Part shown: positions 53,409 through 64,000 of the stretch, in pieces
Numbering within the stretch: position 1 is the stretch's first letter
How the letters are laid out: every line of letters begins with the position of its first letter
NCBI GenBank assembly: GCA_021732845.1
Contig: JAKFUF010000077.1
Coordinates: 1 to 64,000, forward strand
DNA: 64,000 bases
Direction: 5' to 3'
Origin: Planctomycetaceae bacterium
GTDB lineage: Bacteria; Planctomycetota; Planctomycetia; Planctomycetales; Planctomycetaceae
Made by a program: the position numbers and the translations under genes
The notes under the pieces: generated by a model
The model's database searches: none
Seen by the model: the letters and a program-made list of their open reading frames with translations, nothing else
What the model was told of the DNA's origin: nothing

Positions 53409-55187
53409 TCAATCGGTCAGGGTCAACGTCACGCGACGCACATCCATCACCGACTGGCCGGGAATTTCCACGGCGCGCAGCATGAGCGACCCCTGGCCTT
53501 TTTCGAGGTGGATCGTCCCCAGATTGAGCGGTCGAAATTCTTTCATCCGCGATTCGCCGTGCGGACGCGGCAGCGTGTCCTGATTGGTGTAGAGCGGCGG
53601 ATCCCAGCCGGGGCCGACTTTGCCAGCAAGTCGACTGGCACCAAAGCTGAGTTCTACCAGCGAGCCGGCATCCGCTTCGGGACAGGTGTAGTCGATGCTC
53701 ACTTCGTAGCGGCCTGAGGTATGAACGTCGAGCAGCCACACCATGCTGTCGCCGGCCTTGGTCCAATTCACGAAGTAAGAGCAGTTCGGAGCAGGGCTGC
53801 TGCGTTTCACGCCACCCCGTGGCTCACCGTCGCGGGCGGGGAGCATCGTGATGGGAAACTCCCGATAGCCCACGGGGATCGGACGTGGATCGACAGCATT
53901 CCCGGCGAGGCCCCCTTTCGCCGTGACCGTGCCAAACACTTCCTCCCGCCAGGCGGCGACTGCCGCCGCCAGCCGCGCGGCCGTTTCCGGATCCTGGCTG
54001 TTGATCGGCGTTTTCTGGTCAGGATCGGCCACGATGTCGAACAGTTTTTGCTGGTCATCGAGCCGGTGCTGCTGGGTGCGGACGCTCACCCGGCCGGCCC
54101 AGGTGGAAAACAGCATCCGGTCGGGCCAATCCACTTTCTGCTGCAACAGCAACGGGCTGAGGTCGCGCCCATCCAGTGGCTTGTCGCCCACCCGCGGCAC
54201 CTCCGCCAGCGCGGTTAATGTGGGCAACAGGTCGATGGCACCAGTGATCTGCGTGACGGTCTGGCCAGCGGGCAGTTTGGCCGGCCAACGAATGAACGCC
54301 GCCGAACGCACACCGCCTTCATCGGTGCTTCCTTTGATGCCTTTCATGCCGCCGTTCCAGCGCCAACTGTTGGGTCCGTTGTCGCAAAAATAGAGCACGA
54401 TCGTGTTTTCGTTGAGATTCAGGTCCTTGAGCTTCGACAGCACCCGGCCGACATTTCCGTCTTGGTTCTCAATCATCGCCAGCGCGCAGCGGGTTTCATC
54501 GGCCACTTCCCGGTCTGCCAGCGTGGCTCGCTGCGTTAGCGGCTTGTCCTTGTACTGCTGCCAGTTCTGGTCCGGCGCGGCCCACGGCGAGTGCGGCGTG
54601 GTGAACGGCACGTAGCAGAGAAAGGGCTTTGCCCGGTTGCGGTCGATGAAGTCCAGCGCGCGATCCGTGCAGACATCAACAATGTAGCCCTTGGTGCGAA
54701 GCATGCGGCCGTTGTCTTCCAACGGCGCATCGAAGTATTCGCCCCAATGGCCGGAGGAGTGGCCGAAGTACTCGTCGAAGCCACGGGCCATGGGATGATA
54801 GGGCCATTGCGTGCCGTTGTGCCACTTGCCAAACGCTCCCGTGGCATACCCCGCCGCCTTGAATGCGTCGGCAATGGTCCGCTCCTCCAGATCCAGCCGC
54901 TCTTGTCCGGTTGAAACTCCCCGAACTCCGCCGCGTGGGTGATACCGGCCCGTGAGGAACTCCGCGCGCGTCGGCGAACAGACGGGACAGACGAAGAACC
55001 GGTCGAGTGTCACTCCGTCGCGGCTCAGCGAATCGATGTGCGGGGTGCGAACGGTCGTGTTGCCATTTCGACCGTAGTCTCCCCAACCAGCGTCGTCCGC
55101 CAGGAAGATGACCACATTGGGCCGCGCGGCGAACGCCGGCTGGCCCACGGCAAAGATCAACACGGCGGCAAGAATCACTCTCTGCAT
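53409..55187 (-). CDS. Sulfatase (arylsulfatase A-like), secreted
   Basis: From ATG 55187 the protein has 592 residues with a signal [20 protein letters not shown]. The type I sulfatase motif is [16 protein letters not shown]70 is converted to formylglycine and R74 stabilises it. Metal residues D31 and D32 lie in [29 protein letters not shown] and [10 protein letters not shown] are further sulfatase blocks. After about residue 440 a C-terminal extension has a beta-sandwich-like segment ([20 protein letters not shown]), perhaps carbohydrate-binding. Planctomycetes use many sulfatases on sulfated polysaccharides. The frame extends to 55361, but the signal supports this start. Confidence 0.92.
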   Translation of the reverse strand: MQRVILAAVLIFAVGQPAFAARPNVVIFLADDAGWGDYGRNGNTTVRTPHIDSLSRDGVTLDRFFVCPVCSPTRAEFLTGRYHPRGGVRGVSTGQERLDLEERTIADAFKAAGYATGAFGKWHNGTQWPYHPMARGFDEYFGHSSGHWGEYFDAPLEDNGRMLRTKGYIVDVCTDRALDFIDRNRAKPFLCYVPFTTPHSPWAAPDQNWQQYKDKPLTQRATLADREVADETRCALAMIENQDGNVGRVLSKLKDLNLNENTIVLYFCDNGPNSWRWNGGMKGIKGSTDEGGVRSAAFIRWPAKLPAGQTVTQITGAIDLLPTLTALAEVPRVGDKPLDGRDLSPLLLQQKVDWPDRMLFSTWAGRVSVRTQQHRLDDQQKLFDIVADPDQKTPINSQDPETAARLAAAVAAWREEVFGTVTAKGGLAGNAVDPRPIPVGYREFPITMLPARDGEPRGGVKRSSPAPNCSYFVNWTKAGDSMVWLLDVHTSGRYEVSIDYTCPEADAGSLVELSFGASRLAGKVGPGWDPPLYTNQDTLPRPHGESRMKEFRPLNLGTIHLEKGQGSLMLRAVEIPGQSVMDVRRVTLTLTD

Positions 55188-55489
55188 GGGATCTCCGATT
55201 TCACAGACCGTGCGGCAGTCCTGCCCAATTCCGTAAGACTGTATGCAAAGCGACGGCGGATCGTCGATGTCGCACCGCCTGGGAGCCTGGGAGCTGGGAG
55301 TCGCTCCCTTCGACGCCCTTGTCGTCACGCCGGCCAGATGTGGCACGCGGCCAGATTTCAACCGCTTTAGAATCGCTCTTCGCCGTCACACCGGTTAAGA
55401 TGCGAGGAGTCTGCGTCTTTCGAACGCTGGCCTGGCCAACGGTTCGGAACGCGTTTGAGATTTTTTCGCCGCGGGAACGACTGCAAAAC
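55188..55489. other. Divergent intergenic region, promoters likely
   Basis: This 302-bp stretch separates the sulfatase and MoxR starts. It contains inverted GGGAG/CTCCC words near 55281-55310 but no strong hairpin. No coding frame of note; both long frames that cross it lack signals for an earlier start. Confidence 0.4.
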
Positions 55490-56551
<1,062 letters not shown>

Positions 56552-57524
56552 GGCGATCGCCCGCGTCTCGCGGCTCGAAGTACTCGCCCGCAACGTCGTC
56601 GAAGGCTACCTGACCGGCCTGCATCGCAGTCCGTACTTCGGGCAGTCGATCGAGTTCGTGCAGCACCGCGAATACGCCAAGGGCGACGATCCGCGCCGCA
56701 TCGACTGGAAGGCCTGGTCGAAGACGGACAAGTACTACATCAAGCAGTACGAAGAAGAGACCAACCTCCGCTGCACGATCCTGCTGGATGTCAGCGAGTC
56801 GATGCGGTTTGGCACCGGCAAGCTCAACAAGTACGAGTATGGCTGCGCGATCACCGCCTGCCTCTCCTACCTGCTGTTGCGGCAGCAGGACTCAGTCGGG
56901 GTGATGGCGTTCGACGAAACGGTGAAGGCGACGGTCCCGCCACGCAGCAAGCGGAACCACCTGCATGCGATTCTGCATGCCCTCGACACCGGAAACCCGT
57001 CCCAAAAAAGCGACATGTACAAGGTGCTGTCGCAGGTGGCCGAGGAACAGTCGCAACGGGGGATGATCGTCCTGGTCTCGGACCTGTTCGCCCCGCGCGA
57101 GAGCCTGTTCCGCGGCCTGACAATGCTGCGGCATCGCGGGCATGACGTGATGGTTCTGCACGTGATGGACGACGAGGAACTCGATTTCAACTATGCCGGC
57201 ACGACCAAGTTCGAAGGCATGGAGGAGATGGGCGACCTGTTGTGCGACCCGCGTTCGCTGCGCGAAGGTTATCTCAAGGAGGTTCAGTCATTCCTGGATG
57301 AAGTCCGCCGCCAATGCGCCCGCAGTGTGATCGACTATCAAACGATCCGCACCAGTGAGAACCTGGATGCCGTTCTGTCGCGGTATCTCAACCATCGGCT
57401 GGGAATGCGGCAGTCGGGACGCGGGTAAGGATCGCCGTGACAAGCCCTGGGGCCGAGTTGGAGCGCGGACGGGAGCCCCAACGGGTGTGAGATTCATTCA
57501 ACGTCCGACAAGCAACGACGGTAA

Positions 57525-57562
57525 AACCGCACGCGAACGCGCGCTAATAACGCGTGCCGGCT
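57525..57562. repeat. Degenerate right arm of repeat family A
   Basis: AAACCGCACGCGAACGCG followed by CGCTAATAACGCG and GCCGGCT matches the right arm of the other family A copies, with a 3-base insertion and several changes. No clear left arm is seen, although 57455-57480 is GC-rich. It lies in a 342-bp gap (57429-57770) with no gene I can support. Confidence 0.65.
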
Positions 57563-57770
57563 CAGTGGCGGATCAACGAATCGTGGCTCGAAATCAATCC
57601 AGATTCCACCTCGCCACTCATGCTGCCTTGAGTGGCTGAAATTGGCGCGGCATGGAGGACGAATCCACCGATTCCAGCACGACACATCTCCTTGGGGCCG
57701 TTTGTTCGCGTGGATTGCAGACGGTACAATCCGGGGCTGAATTCACCATCTGCAACCGGAGCCCCGCATC

Positions 57771-58652
57771 GTGTCAGACCTGTCGCTCGAGTCGTTCGCC
57801 AAGCACAAGGAGTTTCTGATCGGGATCGACTCGGACGGCTGCGCGTTCGACACGATGGAAGTGAAGCACAAAGAGTGCTTCATCCCCAATACCATTCAGC
57901 ACTTCGGCCTGCAGGCAGTTTCGAAATACGCCCGTGAGGCGGCCGAGTTCGTCAACCTGTACTCAAAGTGGCGGGGCATCAACCGCTTTCCCGCCCTCGT
58001 CAACACCATCGACCTCTTGCTGGACCGCAGCGAAGTCTCCAAGCGTGGGACGAAACTGCCGGACATTGCCGGGCTGCGCGACTGGATCAAGCGGGAAACG
58101 AAGCTGGCGAATCCGCAGTTGGAAAAGGAAGTCGCCGCGACAAACGATCCCGCGTTGACCCGCGCCCTCGCCTGGTCGATCGCCGTCAACAAAACCATCG
58201 AACAGATGGTGGAGGGGGTGCCCCCCTTCCCGTTCCTTCGCGAATCCCTGCAAAAGCTCCAACCTGTCGCGGACATGCTCGTGTGCTCGGCCACTCCCAA
58301 TGCCGCACTGCGGACGGAATGGAAAGAGCACAATATCGCCCAGTATGTGGGTGCGATTTGCGGTCAGGAAGTCGGCAGCAAAAAGGAGATTCTGCAGCGG
58401 GCCACCGCGCTGGGTTATGGTCCCAACAAAGTCCTGATGATCGGCGACGCCCCCGGGGACCTGCAGGCCGCCCGCGGGGCCGGATCGCTGTTCTATCCGA
58501 TCAACCCCGGTGCCGAAGACGCCAGTTGGGAGCGGTTCTACAACGAGTCGTGCGACCGCTTCCTCAAAGGCACCTACGCGGGCGACCATGAGGCCAAACT
58601 GATCGCCGAGTTCGACACTTATCTTCCAGAAACACCTCCCTGGAAGCGCTGA
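57771..58652 (+). CDS. HAD-family phosphatase
   Basis: The GTG at 57771 gives 293 residues. The HAD nucleophile motif is LIGIDSDGCAFDTMEV with D20 and D22 (DxDGC). Motif II appears as MLVCSATPN, motif III lysine as GSKKEIL, and motif IV as VLMIGDAPGDLQAARGAG. A helical cap region lies between about residues 40 and 150. The enzyme probably removes phosphate from a small metabolite. It precedes mnmG by three bases, so translation is probably coupled, but a functional link to tRNA modification is not evident. Confidence 0.87.
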   Translation: MSDLSLESFAKHKEFLIGIDSDGCAFDTMEVKHKECFIPNTIQHFGLQAVSKYAREAAEFVNLYSKWRGINRFPALVNTIDLLLDRSEVSKRGTKLPDIAGLRDWIKRETKLANPQLEKEVAATNDPALTRALAWSIAVNKTIEQMVEGVPPFPFLRESLQKLQPVADMLVCSATPNAALRTEWKEHNIAQYVGAICGQEVGSKKEILQRATALGYGPNKVLMIGDAPGDLQAARGAGSLFYPINPGAEDASWERFYNESCDRFLKGTYAGDHEAKLIAEFDTYLPETPPWKR

Positions 58653-58655
58653 TAA

Positions 58656-60485
58656 ATGAACACGGAATACCAGTTTGACATCGTCGTCGTGGGGGCCGGG
58701 CACGCGGGCGTGGAGGCCGCGCTCGCCGCGGCACGCATGGGCGCGAAAACCGCCCTGCTGACGATGAGTTGCGACACCGTGGGGGCGATGAGCTGCAACC
58801 CGGCCATCGGAGGAATCGCCAAGGGCCAGATTGTTCGCGAGATTGACGCGCTTGGCGGCGAGATGGGAAAGGCGACGGATGCCACCGGCATCCAGTTCCG
58901 CATGCTCAACCGGACCAAAGGTCCGGCGATGCACAGTCCCCGCGCCCAGGCTGACAAAAAGGCGTATCAGTTCTATCTCAAGAACATCGTCGAGTGTCAG
59001 CCGGGCCTGACACTGCGGCAGGAGCTTGTGGAAGGCCTGGAGGTGGTGGATGGCGTGGCCCGGGGGGTGAAGGTCCGCGGGCCGGCCCTGTACCGTGCCC
59101 GCGCCGTGGTGCTGACGACCGGCACCTTCATGGCCAGCATCATGCACACCGGCGAAGCCAAGACCTCCGGCGGCCGGGCAGGGGAGGGGACCACCACCAC
59201 GGTCTCCGAAACGCTGCGGCAACTGGGGTTCGAACTGCAGCGGTTCAAAACTGGGACGCCGTGTCGGCTGAATGGGCGGACGATCGATTATTCCGTGTTG
59301 GAGCGGCAGCCGGGTGATGCCGAGCCACAGCCGTTCTCGTTCATGACGGAGCGGCTGACGCAGCCCCAGATGGACTGCTGGCTGACCGGCACAAACGCCG
59401 GGGCTCACGAACTGATCCGTGCCAACCTGCACCGGGCACCGATGTACAGCGGGCAGATCGAGTCGACCGGGCCGCGCTACTGCCCGTCCATCGAAGACAA
59501 AGTCGTGCGGTTTGCCGAACAGCCGTCGCACCAGATCTTTCTGGAACCGGAGGGCCGCAACACACAGGAGTTCTACTGCAACGGCATCTCGACGAGCCTG
59601 CCAAGGGATGTGCAGGATCAATTGGTCCGGTCGATCCGCGGTCTCGAACACGCTGAGATCATGCGCTACGGGTACGCCGTGGAATATGATTTCGCCCCGC
59701 CCACGCAGTTGCAGGCGACGCTTGAAACCAAGCGCGTCGCCAGTCTGTATTTCGCCGGGCAGATCAACGGCACGACCGGCTATGAAGAAGCGGCCGGCCA
59801 GGGGTTGATGGCCGGGATCAACGCCGCCCTCAATGTCGCCGGACAGCCGCCGCTGATTCTTGACCGATCGCAGGCCTATTTGGGCGTGCTGATTGACGAC
59901 CTTGTCACCAAGGGCGTCGACGAGCCCTATCGGATGTTTACCTCCCGGGCCGAATACCGCCTCCTGCTGCGGCAGGACAATGCCGACCGCCGGCTCACCC
60001 CGCTCGGCCAGCGGATCGGGCTGGTGACCGCCGACCGCTGGGAGAAGCTGCAGCGCCACGAAGCCGATTTCGCCCGCGGCCAGGCGTGGCTCGGCAGCCA
60101 TCATCATCATGGACAGACCCTGGAAGAGATCCTGCGACGCCCTGAAACGACATGGGCCGACCTCGTGGCTCTCAATCCCGAGCTTGCCGAACAACAGGTT
60201 CCCCCGCTCGCTCAGGAGCAACTGGCCATCGAAAGCAAGTACGCCGGCTACATCCGCCGGCAAACTGCCATGATCGACAAGCAGGAACAGGTCCACGCGC
60301 TGCCGATTCCCGAACATTTCGATTTTGCCGCCGTGCCACAACTGCGGGCCGAGGCCCGGCAGAAGCTGGCACGAGTTCAACCCAGAAACCTGGGCCAGGC
60401 CAGCCGCATCAGCGGAATTACGCCCGCCGACATCGCGATTCTGCTGCTGTACATTCGCGAGCCACACCGGATGGCGGCACTGTAA
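58656..60485 (+). CDS. mnmG: tRNA uridine-5-carboxymethylaminomethyl modification enzyme MnmG
   Basis: MnmG (GidA), with MnmE, adds the carboxymethylaminomethyl group to U34 of several tRNAs using FAD and methylene-THF. The 609-residue protein is the normal length. The FAD motif is DIVVVGAGHAGVEAALAAAR near residue 10. Other hallmarks: SCNPAIGGIAKGQIVREIDA, RMLNRTKGPAMHSPRAQAD, LTTGTFMASIMHTG, FKTGTPCRLNGRTID, CPSIEDKVVRF and LPRDVQDQ. The C-terminal helical domain ends with GITPADIAILLLYIR. mnmE is not in the window. It is the second gene after the HAD gene. Confidence 0.96.
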   Translation: MNTEYQFDIVVVGAGHAGVEAALAAARMGAKTALLTMSCDTVGAMSCNPAIGGIAKGQIVREIDALGGEMGKATDATGIQFRMLNRTKGPAMHSPRAQADKKAYQFYLKNIVECQPGLTLRQELVEGLEVVDGVARGVKVRGPALYRARAVVLTTGTFMASIMHTGEAKTSGGRAGEGTTTTVSETLRQLGFELQRFKTGTPCRLNGRTIDYSVLERQPGDAEPQPFSFMTERLTQPQMDCWLTGTNAGAHELIRANLHRAPMYSGQIESTGPRYCPSIEDKVVRFAEQPSHQIFLEPEGRNTQEFYCNGISTSLPRDVQDQLVRSIRGLEHAEIMRYGYAVEYDFAPPTQLQATLETKRVASLYFAGQINGTTGYEEAAGQGLMAGINAALNVAGQPPLILDRSQAYLGVLIDDLVTKGVDEPYRMFTSRAEYRLLLRQDNADRRLTPLGQRIGLVTADRWEKLQRHEADFARGQAWLGSHHHHGQTLEEILRRPETTWADLVALNPELAEQQVPPLAQEQLAIESKYAGYIRRQTAMIDKQEQVHALPIPEHFDFAAVPQLRAEARQKLARVQPRNLGQASRISGITPADIAILLLYIREPHRMAAL

Positions 60486-60605
60486 TTTGGGTGTCCGTTC
60501 GGGAGCGCCAGCGCGAAGCCTCAAGTTGTCTTTCCCATTGGCCACCTGTATTCTCACGGACCAAATGGGTTGCACCTTGTTCGGCAGGATCTGGAGTCAC
60601 GCGCG

Positions 60606-61802
60606 ATGGCGACAAACGGGACGTTGAATCGGAAGTTGCGGATGGCCCTGGTGGGCGGCGGGGCCGGATCGTTCATCGGTCGTGTGCATGTGACGGCGGC
60701 AGTGCTCGACAACCGGGCGGCACTGGTCGCCGGGGCGCTCTCGTCCGATGCCGCCAAGGCCAGGGCCTCCGCCGCCGATTACGACATCCCCGCCGCCCGC
60801 GCGTATGGCTCGGTCGATGAAATGATCGCCGCCGAGAAGGCACTGCCCGCCGACCAGCGGATTGACTTTGTCACCGTCGCCACCCCCAATCACACGCACT
60901 TCCCCATCTCGAAGGCGGCGGTCGAGGCCGGCTTCAATGTGATGTGCGACAAGCCGATGACGTTCGATCTCAAGCAGGCCGAAGAGCTGGCGGCCCTTGT
61001 CAAGAAAACGGGGGTGGTGTTTGGCGTCACCCACAACTACACCGGCTACCCGCTGGTCCGCCAGGCCCGGCAGATGATCCAAAACGGCGACCTCGGCGAA
61101 ATCCAGGCGTTCCGCTCGAACTACATTCAGGGCTGGCTGCGGACGCGGCTGGAAACCAGCGATCAGAAGCAGGCCGCCTGGCGGACGGACCCGGCCAAGT
61201 CCGGGGCCTCCGGCTGCTTCGGCGACATCGGCACGCATGCCTACAACCTCGCCCGCTACATGACCGGCCTGCTGCCGTCAGAAATCTCCTGCCACTTCAA
61301 GACATTTGAACCGGGCCGAAAGCTCGAAGACTACGGCCATGCCGTCATCAAGTTCGAGAACGGCGCGCTGGGCACGGTGACCGCCAGCCAGATCTCGCAC
61401 GGTCGCGAGAACGACCTGTTCATCGAGGTGGACGGCACCAAGGGGGCGCTGTCGTGGCGGCAGGAAGAGCCAAACGTCATGACCGTGCGCCGCAACGGCT
61501 CGCCCCACGCGCTATACACCCGCAACCCTGGTGCCCCGTACATGACGGAATGGGGCTCCGCCGCCTGCCGCCTCCCCGGCGGCCATCCCGAAGCCTTCTT
61601 CGAAGCCTTCGCCAACATCTACCGCTTCGCCTTCGACGACATGGTGGCCCGCGCCGCCGGGGAACAATTCGAAGCCGTCAACACCATCTACCCGAACGTG
61701 CAGGACGGTGTGGAAGGGATGTACTTCATCCAGCAGTGCGTGGAAAGCAGCCGCAACAACGGCCAGTGGCTGCCGCTGAAACACGCTCTGGCGCGGAAGT
61801 AA
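60606..61802 (+). CDS. Gfo/Idh/MocA family oxidoreductase
   Basis: From ATG 60606 the protein has 398 residues and no signal peptide, unlike the gene at the left edge. The Rossmann motif is RMALVGGGAGSFIGRVHV, followed by VTVATPNHTHFPISKAAVEA. The catalytic lysine is K116 in NVMCDKPMTF, and the second catalytic block is ASGCFGDIGTHAYNLARYM with the expected D and H. C-terminal VQDGVEGMYFIQQCVESS is typical. The enzyme oxidises a sugar or inositol derivative with NAD(P) in the cytosol. The length fits the family. The frame starts at 60570, but the later ATG fits better. Confidence 0.9.
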   Translation: MATNGTLNRKLRMALVGGGAGSFIGRVHVTAAVLDNRAALVAGALSSDAAKARASAADYDIPAARAYGSVDEMIAAEKALPADQRIDFVTVATPNHTHFPISKAAVEAGFNVMCDKPMTFDLKQAEELAALVKKTGVVFGVTHNYTGYPLVRQARQMIQNGDLGEIQAFRSNYIQGWLRTRLETSDQKQAAWRTDPAKSGASGCFGDIGTHAYNLARYMTGLLPSEISCHFKTFEPGRKLEDYGHAVIKFENGALGTVTASQISHGRENDLFIEVDGTKGALSWRQEEPNVMTVRRNGSPHALYTRNPGAPYMTEWGSAACRLPGGHPEAFFEAFANIYRFAFDDMVARAAGEQFEAVNTIYPNVQDGVEGMYFIQQCVESSRNNGQWLPLKHALARK

Positions 61803-62024
61803 ACTTCACGGTTGACCAGTCCCTGTTTCAACGGGAACGCCTTCGTGGGTGCCAATGGCCCGGAGAAGAGCCCACTCTTCGCGCCATCGGCGTCCTGCCG
61901 ACGGCTTCATCGGTGCGACCAAGACACAGCCGGACTGGTACAATTCCACGTTCGGTGGTACACACCGGCGTTGAATTGAAGCTGTGGATCGTGACTGTCG
62001 CCTCCGTTGTCGAAGGATGGATTC

Positions 62025-62840
62025 ATGGGCCACCGGAGTTCCTGCACCCTCCTGATGGGGGTATTGTGTTGCCTTCTGGCGTGTGTGGCCGGCTCAAACG
62101 CACACGCGCAAGGGACAGCTCCGGCGCCGCGCCGGGCACCGCAGCTTTTGGTTGTCCTGATCGGCGGCATGGATTCGGACCCGACGGCCGCCCAGATCGC
62201 CGGGACGGCGAAGCGCAGCGAAGGGAACAGCGGCCTTTATCAGTTGCAGCAGGATCTGCAGGAGCCCAATGTCCGCTGTGAGTATTTCAACTGGAACGGG
62301 ACGCGGGCGGGTCAGATCCGCGATCCGCACCCGCCGCGGACGGAGCCGATTGCCAGCGTGATCCGCGCTTCTTTGCGCGAGCAGCCACGCGATCGGGTCG
62401 CCATCGTGGGGAACAGTTGGGGCGGGCACACCGCCCTGGAAACCGTCTGCCGTCTGCACGACTGCGCGACTCCGCTGCAACTGGATCTGGTGGTGTTTCT
62501 CGACCCCTCTTCGACCGGCCGCGGCAAGCGGCCCAAGGGACTGCCGGCCAACGTCGGGTCGGCGGTGAATTTTCACACGCGCAACGCCTTCGTGTGGGGG
62601 ACCATCAAGGATGATCTCAGCGACCGGATTCTCAATTTGGATCTGGGACATCCCGACACCGGGTATCTCTCCAAGGGCGGCCCCGCCTACGATTCACCCT
62701 TCAATTTTCCCGCGCATGTGGCTGCCGAGTGGGATCCGCGGATCCATGCCAACATCCGCAACCGGCTGCTCGATCTGGCCCCCAAAAGCATTGCCCCAGA
62801 CGCCTCCCAGCCCACGCCTTCAACCGCCCGGACTCCATGA
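62025..62840 (+). CDS. Secreted alpha/beta-hydrolase-like protein
   Basis: From ATG 62025 the protein has 271 residues with a signal TLLMGVLCCLLACVAGSNAHA. The mature part has LLVVLIGGMDSDP (first strand), VAIVGNSWGGHTALETVC with the nucleophile elbow GNSWGG (S131), and LDLVVFLDPSSTG. This is a small alpha/beta hydrolase fold; the catalytic His would be expected near HPDTGY or later, but I cannot place it with confidence. It may be an esterase of the periplasm. The stop overlaps the next start (ATGA), so coupling with the cardiolipin synthase is likely. Confidence 0.75.
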   Translation: MGHRSSCTLLMGVLCCLLACVAGSNAHAQGTAPAPRRAPQLLVVLIGGMDSDPTAAQIAGTAKRSEGNSGLYQLQQDLQEPNVRCEYFNWNGTRAGQIRDPHPPRTEPIASVIRASLREQPRDRVAIVGNSWGGHTALETVCRLHDCATPLQLDLVVFLDPSSTGRGKRPKGLPANVGSAVNFHTRNAFVWGTIKDDLSDRILNLDLGHPDTGYLSKGGPAYDSPFNFPAHVAAEWDPRIHANIRNRLLDLAPKSIAPDASQPTPSTARTP

Positions 62841-64000
62841 GCAGCCTTTGGGGATTTCTGGTTCTCGAAGGTTACCTGCTCACCCTGCTGCTGGTGCCGT
62901 GGGTTTTCTTCCAGCGGAAGAAGACCTCGACCGCGGTCCTCGCCTGGATCATGGCGATCATCATGCTGCCGTATGTCGGTGGCTTCCTGTTCCTGATATT
63001 TGGCACGAACAACGTCCGCCGCCGGCAGGAGCGCAAGCGGGATGCGGCCGCAAAAATCAACCGCTACATGCCAGGCATCCCGCAGTATGAACTAATGCTG
63101 GATGAGGTGGCCCCCCAGGTCCGGCGGCTGACGCGGCTGGCTGAACGGGTGGGCGGCAACAAGGCGAGCGCCGGCAACCGGGTCGAGCTGATCAACGACA
63201 CAAACCGGGCGTTTGGGCTGATCGAGCAGGCGATCGGCCAGTCCACGCGCTCCATCAACCTCGAATACTACATCTGGCAGCCCGACCGCACCGGCACGCG
63301 GCTCCGCGATCTGCTGATCGAACGCGCCAAAGCCGGAGTGCAGATCCGATTCCTGTATGACGGTTTTGGCTCCATGCGGATCCGCCGCCGCTTCCTGCAG
63401 CCGATGCACGACGTGGGGATCCGCACGGCGGCGGCGATGCCCGGAGCGTCGTTCCGCGAGCGCTGGTCGATCAATTTTCGCAACCACCGCAAGATTGTCC
63501 TTTGCGACGGCCAGGTCGCCTTTACCGGCGGCATGAACGTCGGCGACGACTACCGGGGGCTCAACCCCCGCATCGGCTTCTGGCGGGACACCCACCTGGG
63601 CCTTCGCGGTCCCGCCGTGCTGCAGTTGCAGCAGGTGTTCGCCGAAGACTGGTTTTATGCCACGGGTGAGGAACTCTCCGGGCCGGAATGGTACCCCATC
63701 CCCGAGTCCATGGGCGACCACATGGCGCAGGTCGTTCCCGGCGGACCGTACGGCGGGGCCGACGCCTTCCATCACCTGTTCTTCGCCGCCATCAACGAAG
63801 CCGAGAATCGCATCACGCTCGCCACCTCGTTTTTCGTGCCGACGCCACCGCTCGTCACCGCTCTGGAAACCGCGGCCTACCGTGGGGTGAGCGTCCGGCT
63901 CATGCTGGCGGGCAAGCCCGACATTCGGGGAATGCTGACCGCCGGCCGGGCGTTCTACGACACCCTGCTGGAAAGCGGCGTCGAAATCTACGAGTACCAG
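62837..64000 (+). CDS. cls: Cardiolipin synthase (phospholipase D family), 3' end cut by window edge
   Basis: The frame is open for 388 codons to the right edge. Two membrane helices start the protein (LEGYLLTLLLVPWVFF and WIMAIIMLPYVGGFLFLIFG), then a PLD domain. The first HKD motif is NHRKIVLCDGQVAFTGGMNV with H217, K219 and D224. RSINLEYYIWQPDRTGTRL and ITLATSFFVPTPPLVTALE are family blocks. The second HKD motif should lie beyond the edge. The enzyme joins two phosphatidylglycerols, or PG and PE, to make cardiolipin in the inner membrane. Coupling to the upstream hydrolase gene is by a four-base overlap. Confidence 0.9.
   Translation, partial: MSSLWGFLVLEGYLLTLLLVPWVFFQRKKTSTAVLAWIMAIIMLPYVGGFLFLIFGTNNVRRRQERKRDAAAKINRYMPGIPQYELMLDEVAPQVRRLTRLAERVGGNKASAGNRVELINDTNRAFGLIEQAIGQSTRSINLEYYIWQPDRTGTRLRDLLIERAKAGVQIRFLYDGFGSMRIRRRFLQPMHDVGIRTAAAMPGASFRERWSINFRNHRKIVLCDGQVAFTGGMNVGDDYRGLNPRIGFWRDTHLGLRGPAVLQLQQVFAEDWFYATGEELSGPEWYPIPESMGDHMAQVVPGGPYGGADAFHHLFFAAINEAENRITLATSFFVPTPPLVTALETAAYRGVSVRLMLAGKPDIRGMLTAGRAFYDTLLESGVEIYEYQ

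Noticed and set aside
57963-60575. A minus-strand open frame of 870 codons opposite the HAD and mnmG genes
   Set aside because: It is an antisense frame created by GC-rich codon bias. The translation has no recognisable motif, while the plus strand encodes a complete MnmG with all signature blocks.

Overview
The window is one chromosome-like stretch of about 60% GC from a planctomycete, most likely the order Planctomycetales. That placement rests on the families present, not on a marker gene. They include a DUF1501 protein, a DUF1559 pilin-like protein, a DUF1080 lectin-like protein, a PmoA-like DUF6807 protein, a sulfatase, several Tat-exported enzymes, Gfo/Idh/MocA oxidoreductases, a CRTAC1-type FG-GAP protein and a multihaem cytochrome fused to TPRs. 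I see no rRNA, tRNA, transposase, integrase, phage module or CRISPR array. Genes are cut at both edges: an oxidoreductase at the left and a cardiolipin synthase at the right.

Layout. 1-6.8 kb holds scattered single genes: an oxidoreductase, a zinc-ribbon membrane protein, a beta-propeller protein, a DUF1801 protein with a histone-H1-like tail, a PmoA-like protein and a nucleotide cyclase. 7.1-14.6 kb is a minus-strand run of housekeeping and envelope genes: argD, lnt, moeA, a DUF1080 protein and a CPA1 Na+/H+ antiporter. 14.8-15.6 kb has three tandem small membrane paralogues, one decayed. 15.7-23.0 kb is a plus-strand cluster of a lipoprotein, a seven-haem cytochrome-TPR protein, a pilin-like protein, an FG-GAP/UnbV protein and a TPR protein, which look like one exported or envelope-attached set. 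23.0-25.7 kb holds a DUF1501 protein and hemA. 26.2-34.6 kb holds a TPR protein, an orphan solute-binding-like protein, a membrane-anchored AAA ATPase, a COG2509 flavoprotein and an ASCH protein. 34.6-42.4 kb is mixed: a DUF1571-like protein, an esterase, an alcohol dehydrogenase, membrane proteins and a PIN-TRAM protein. 42.5-48.3 kb is a tight minus-strand run of a RecF/OLD-like ATPase, two large tandem paralogues, a macrodomain protein and an alpha/beta hydrolase, with a SNF2 helicase diverging from it. 51.4-55.2 kb holds a PhoD-like phosphatase and a sulfatase. 55.5-64 kb holds a MoxR-DUF58 pair, a HAD phosphatase coupled to mnmG, an oxidoreductase, a hydrolase and a cardiolipin synthase.

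The most distinctive content lies in the repeats. At least four dispersed non-coding families occur. (A) is an element of about 150 bp with terminal inverted repeats. (B) is an AT-rich element that forms a perfect 41-bp inverted repeat at 27.75-27.99 kb. (C) is an 84-87-bp hairpin element with a GCAA loop; four copies sit in tandem and in frame inside the cytochrome gene, and one intergenic copy shows compensatory stem changes. (D) is a short purine-rich 23-mer. In addition, the heptamer GTGGCTC/GAGCCAC is several-fold over-represented across the window.

Limits: everything here was read by eye from sequence and translations. Family names come from motif recognition, and no database search was run.
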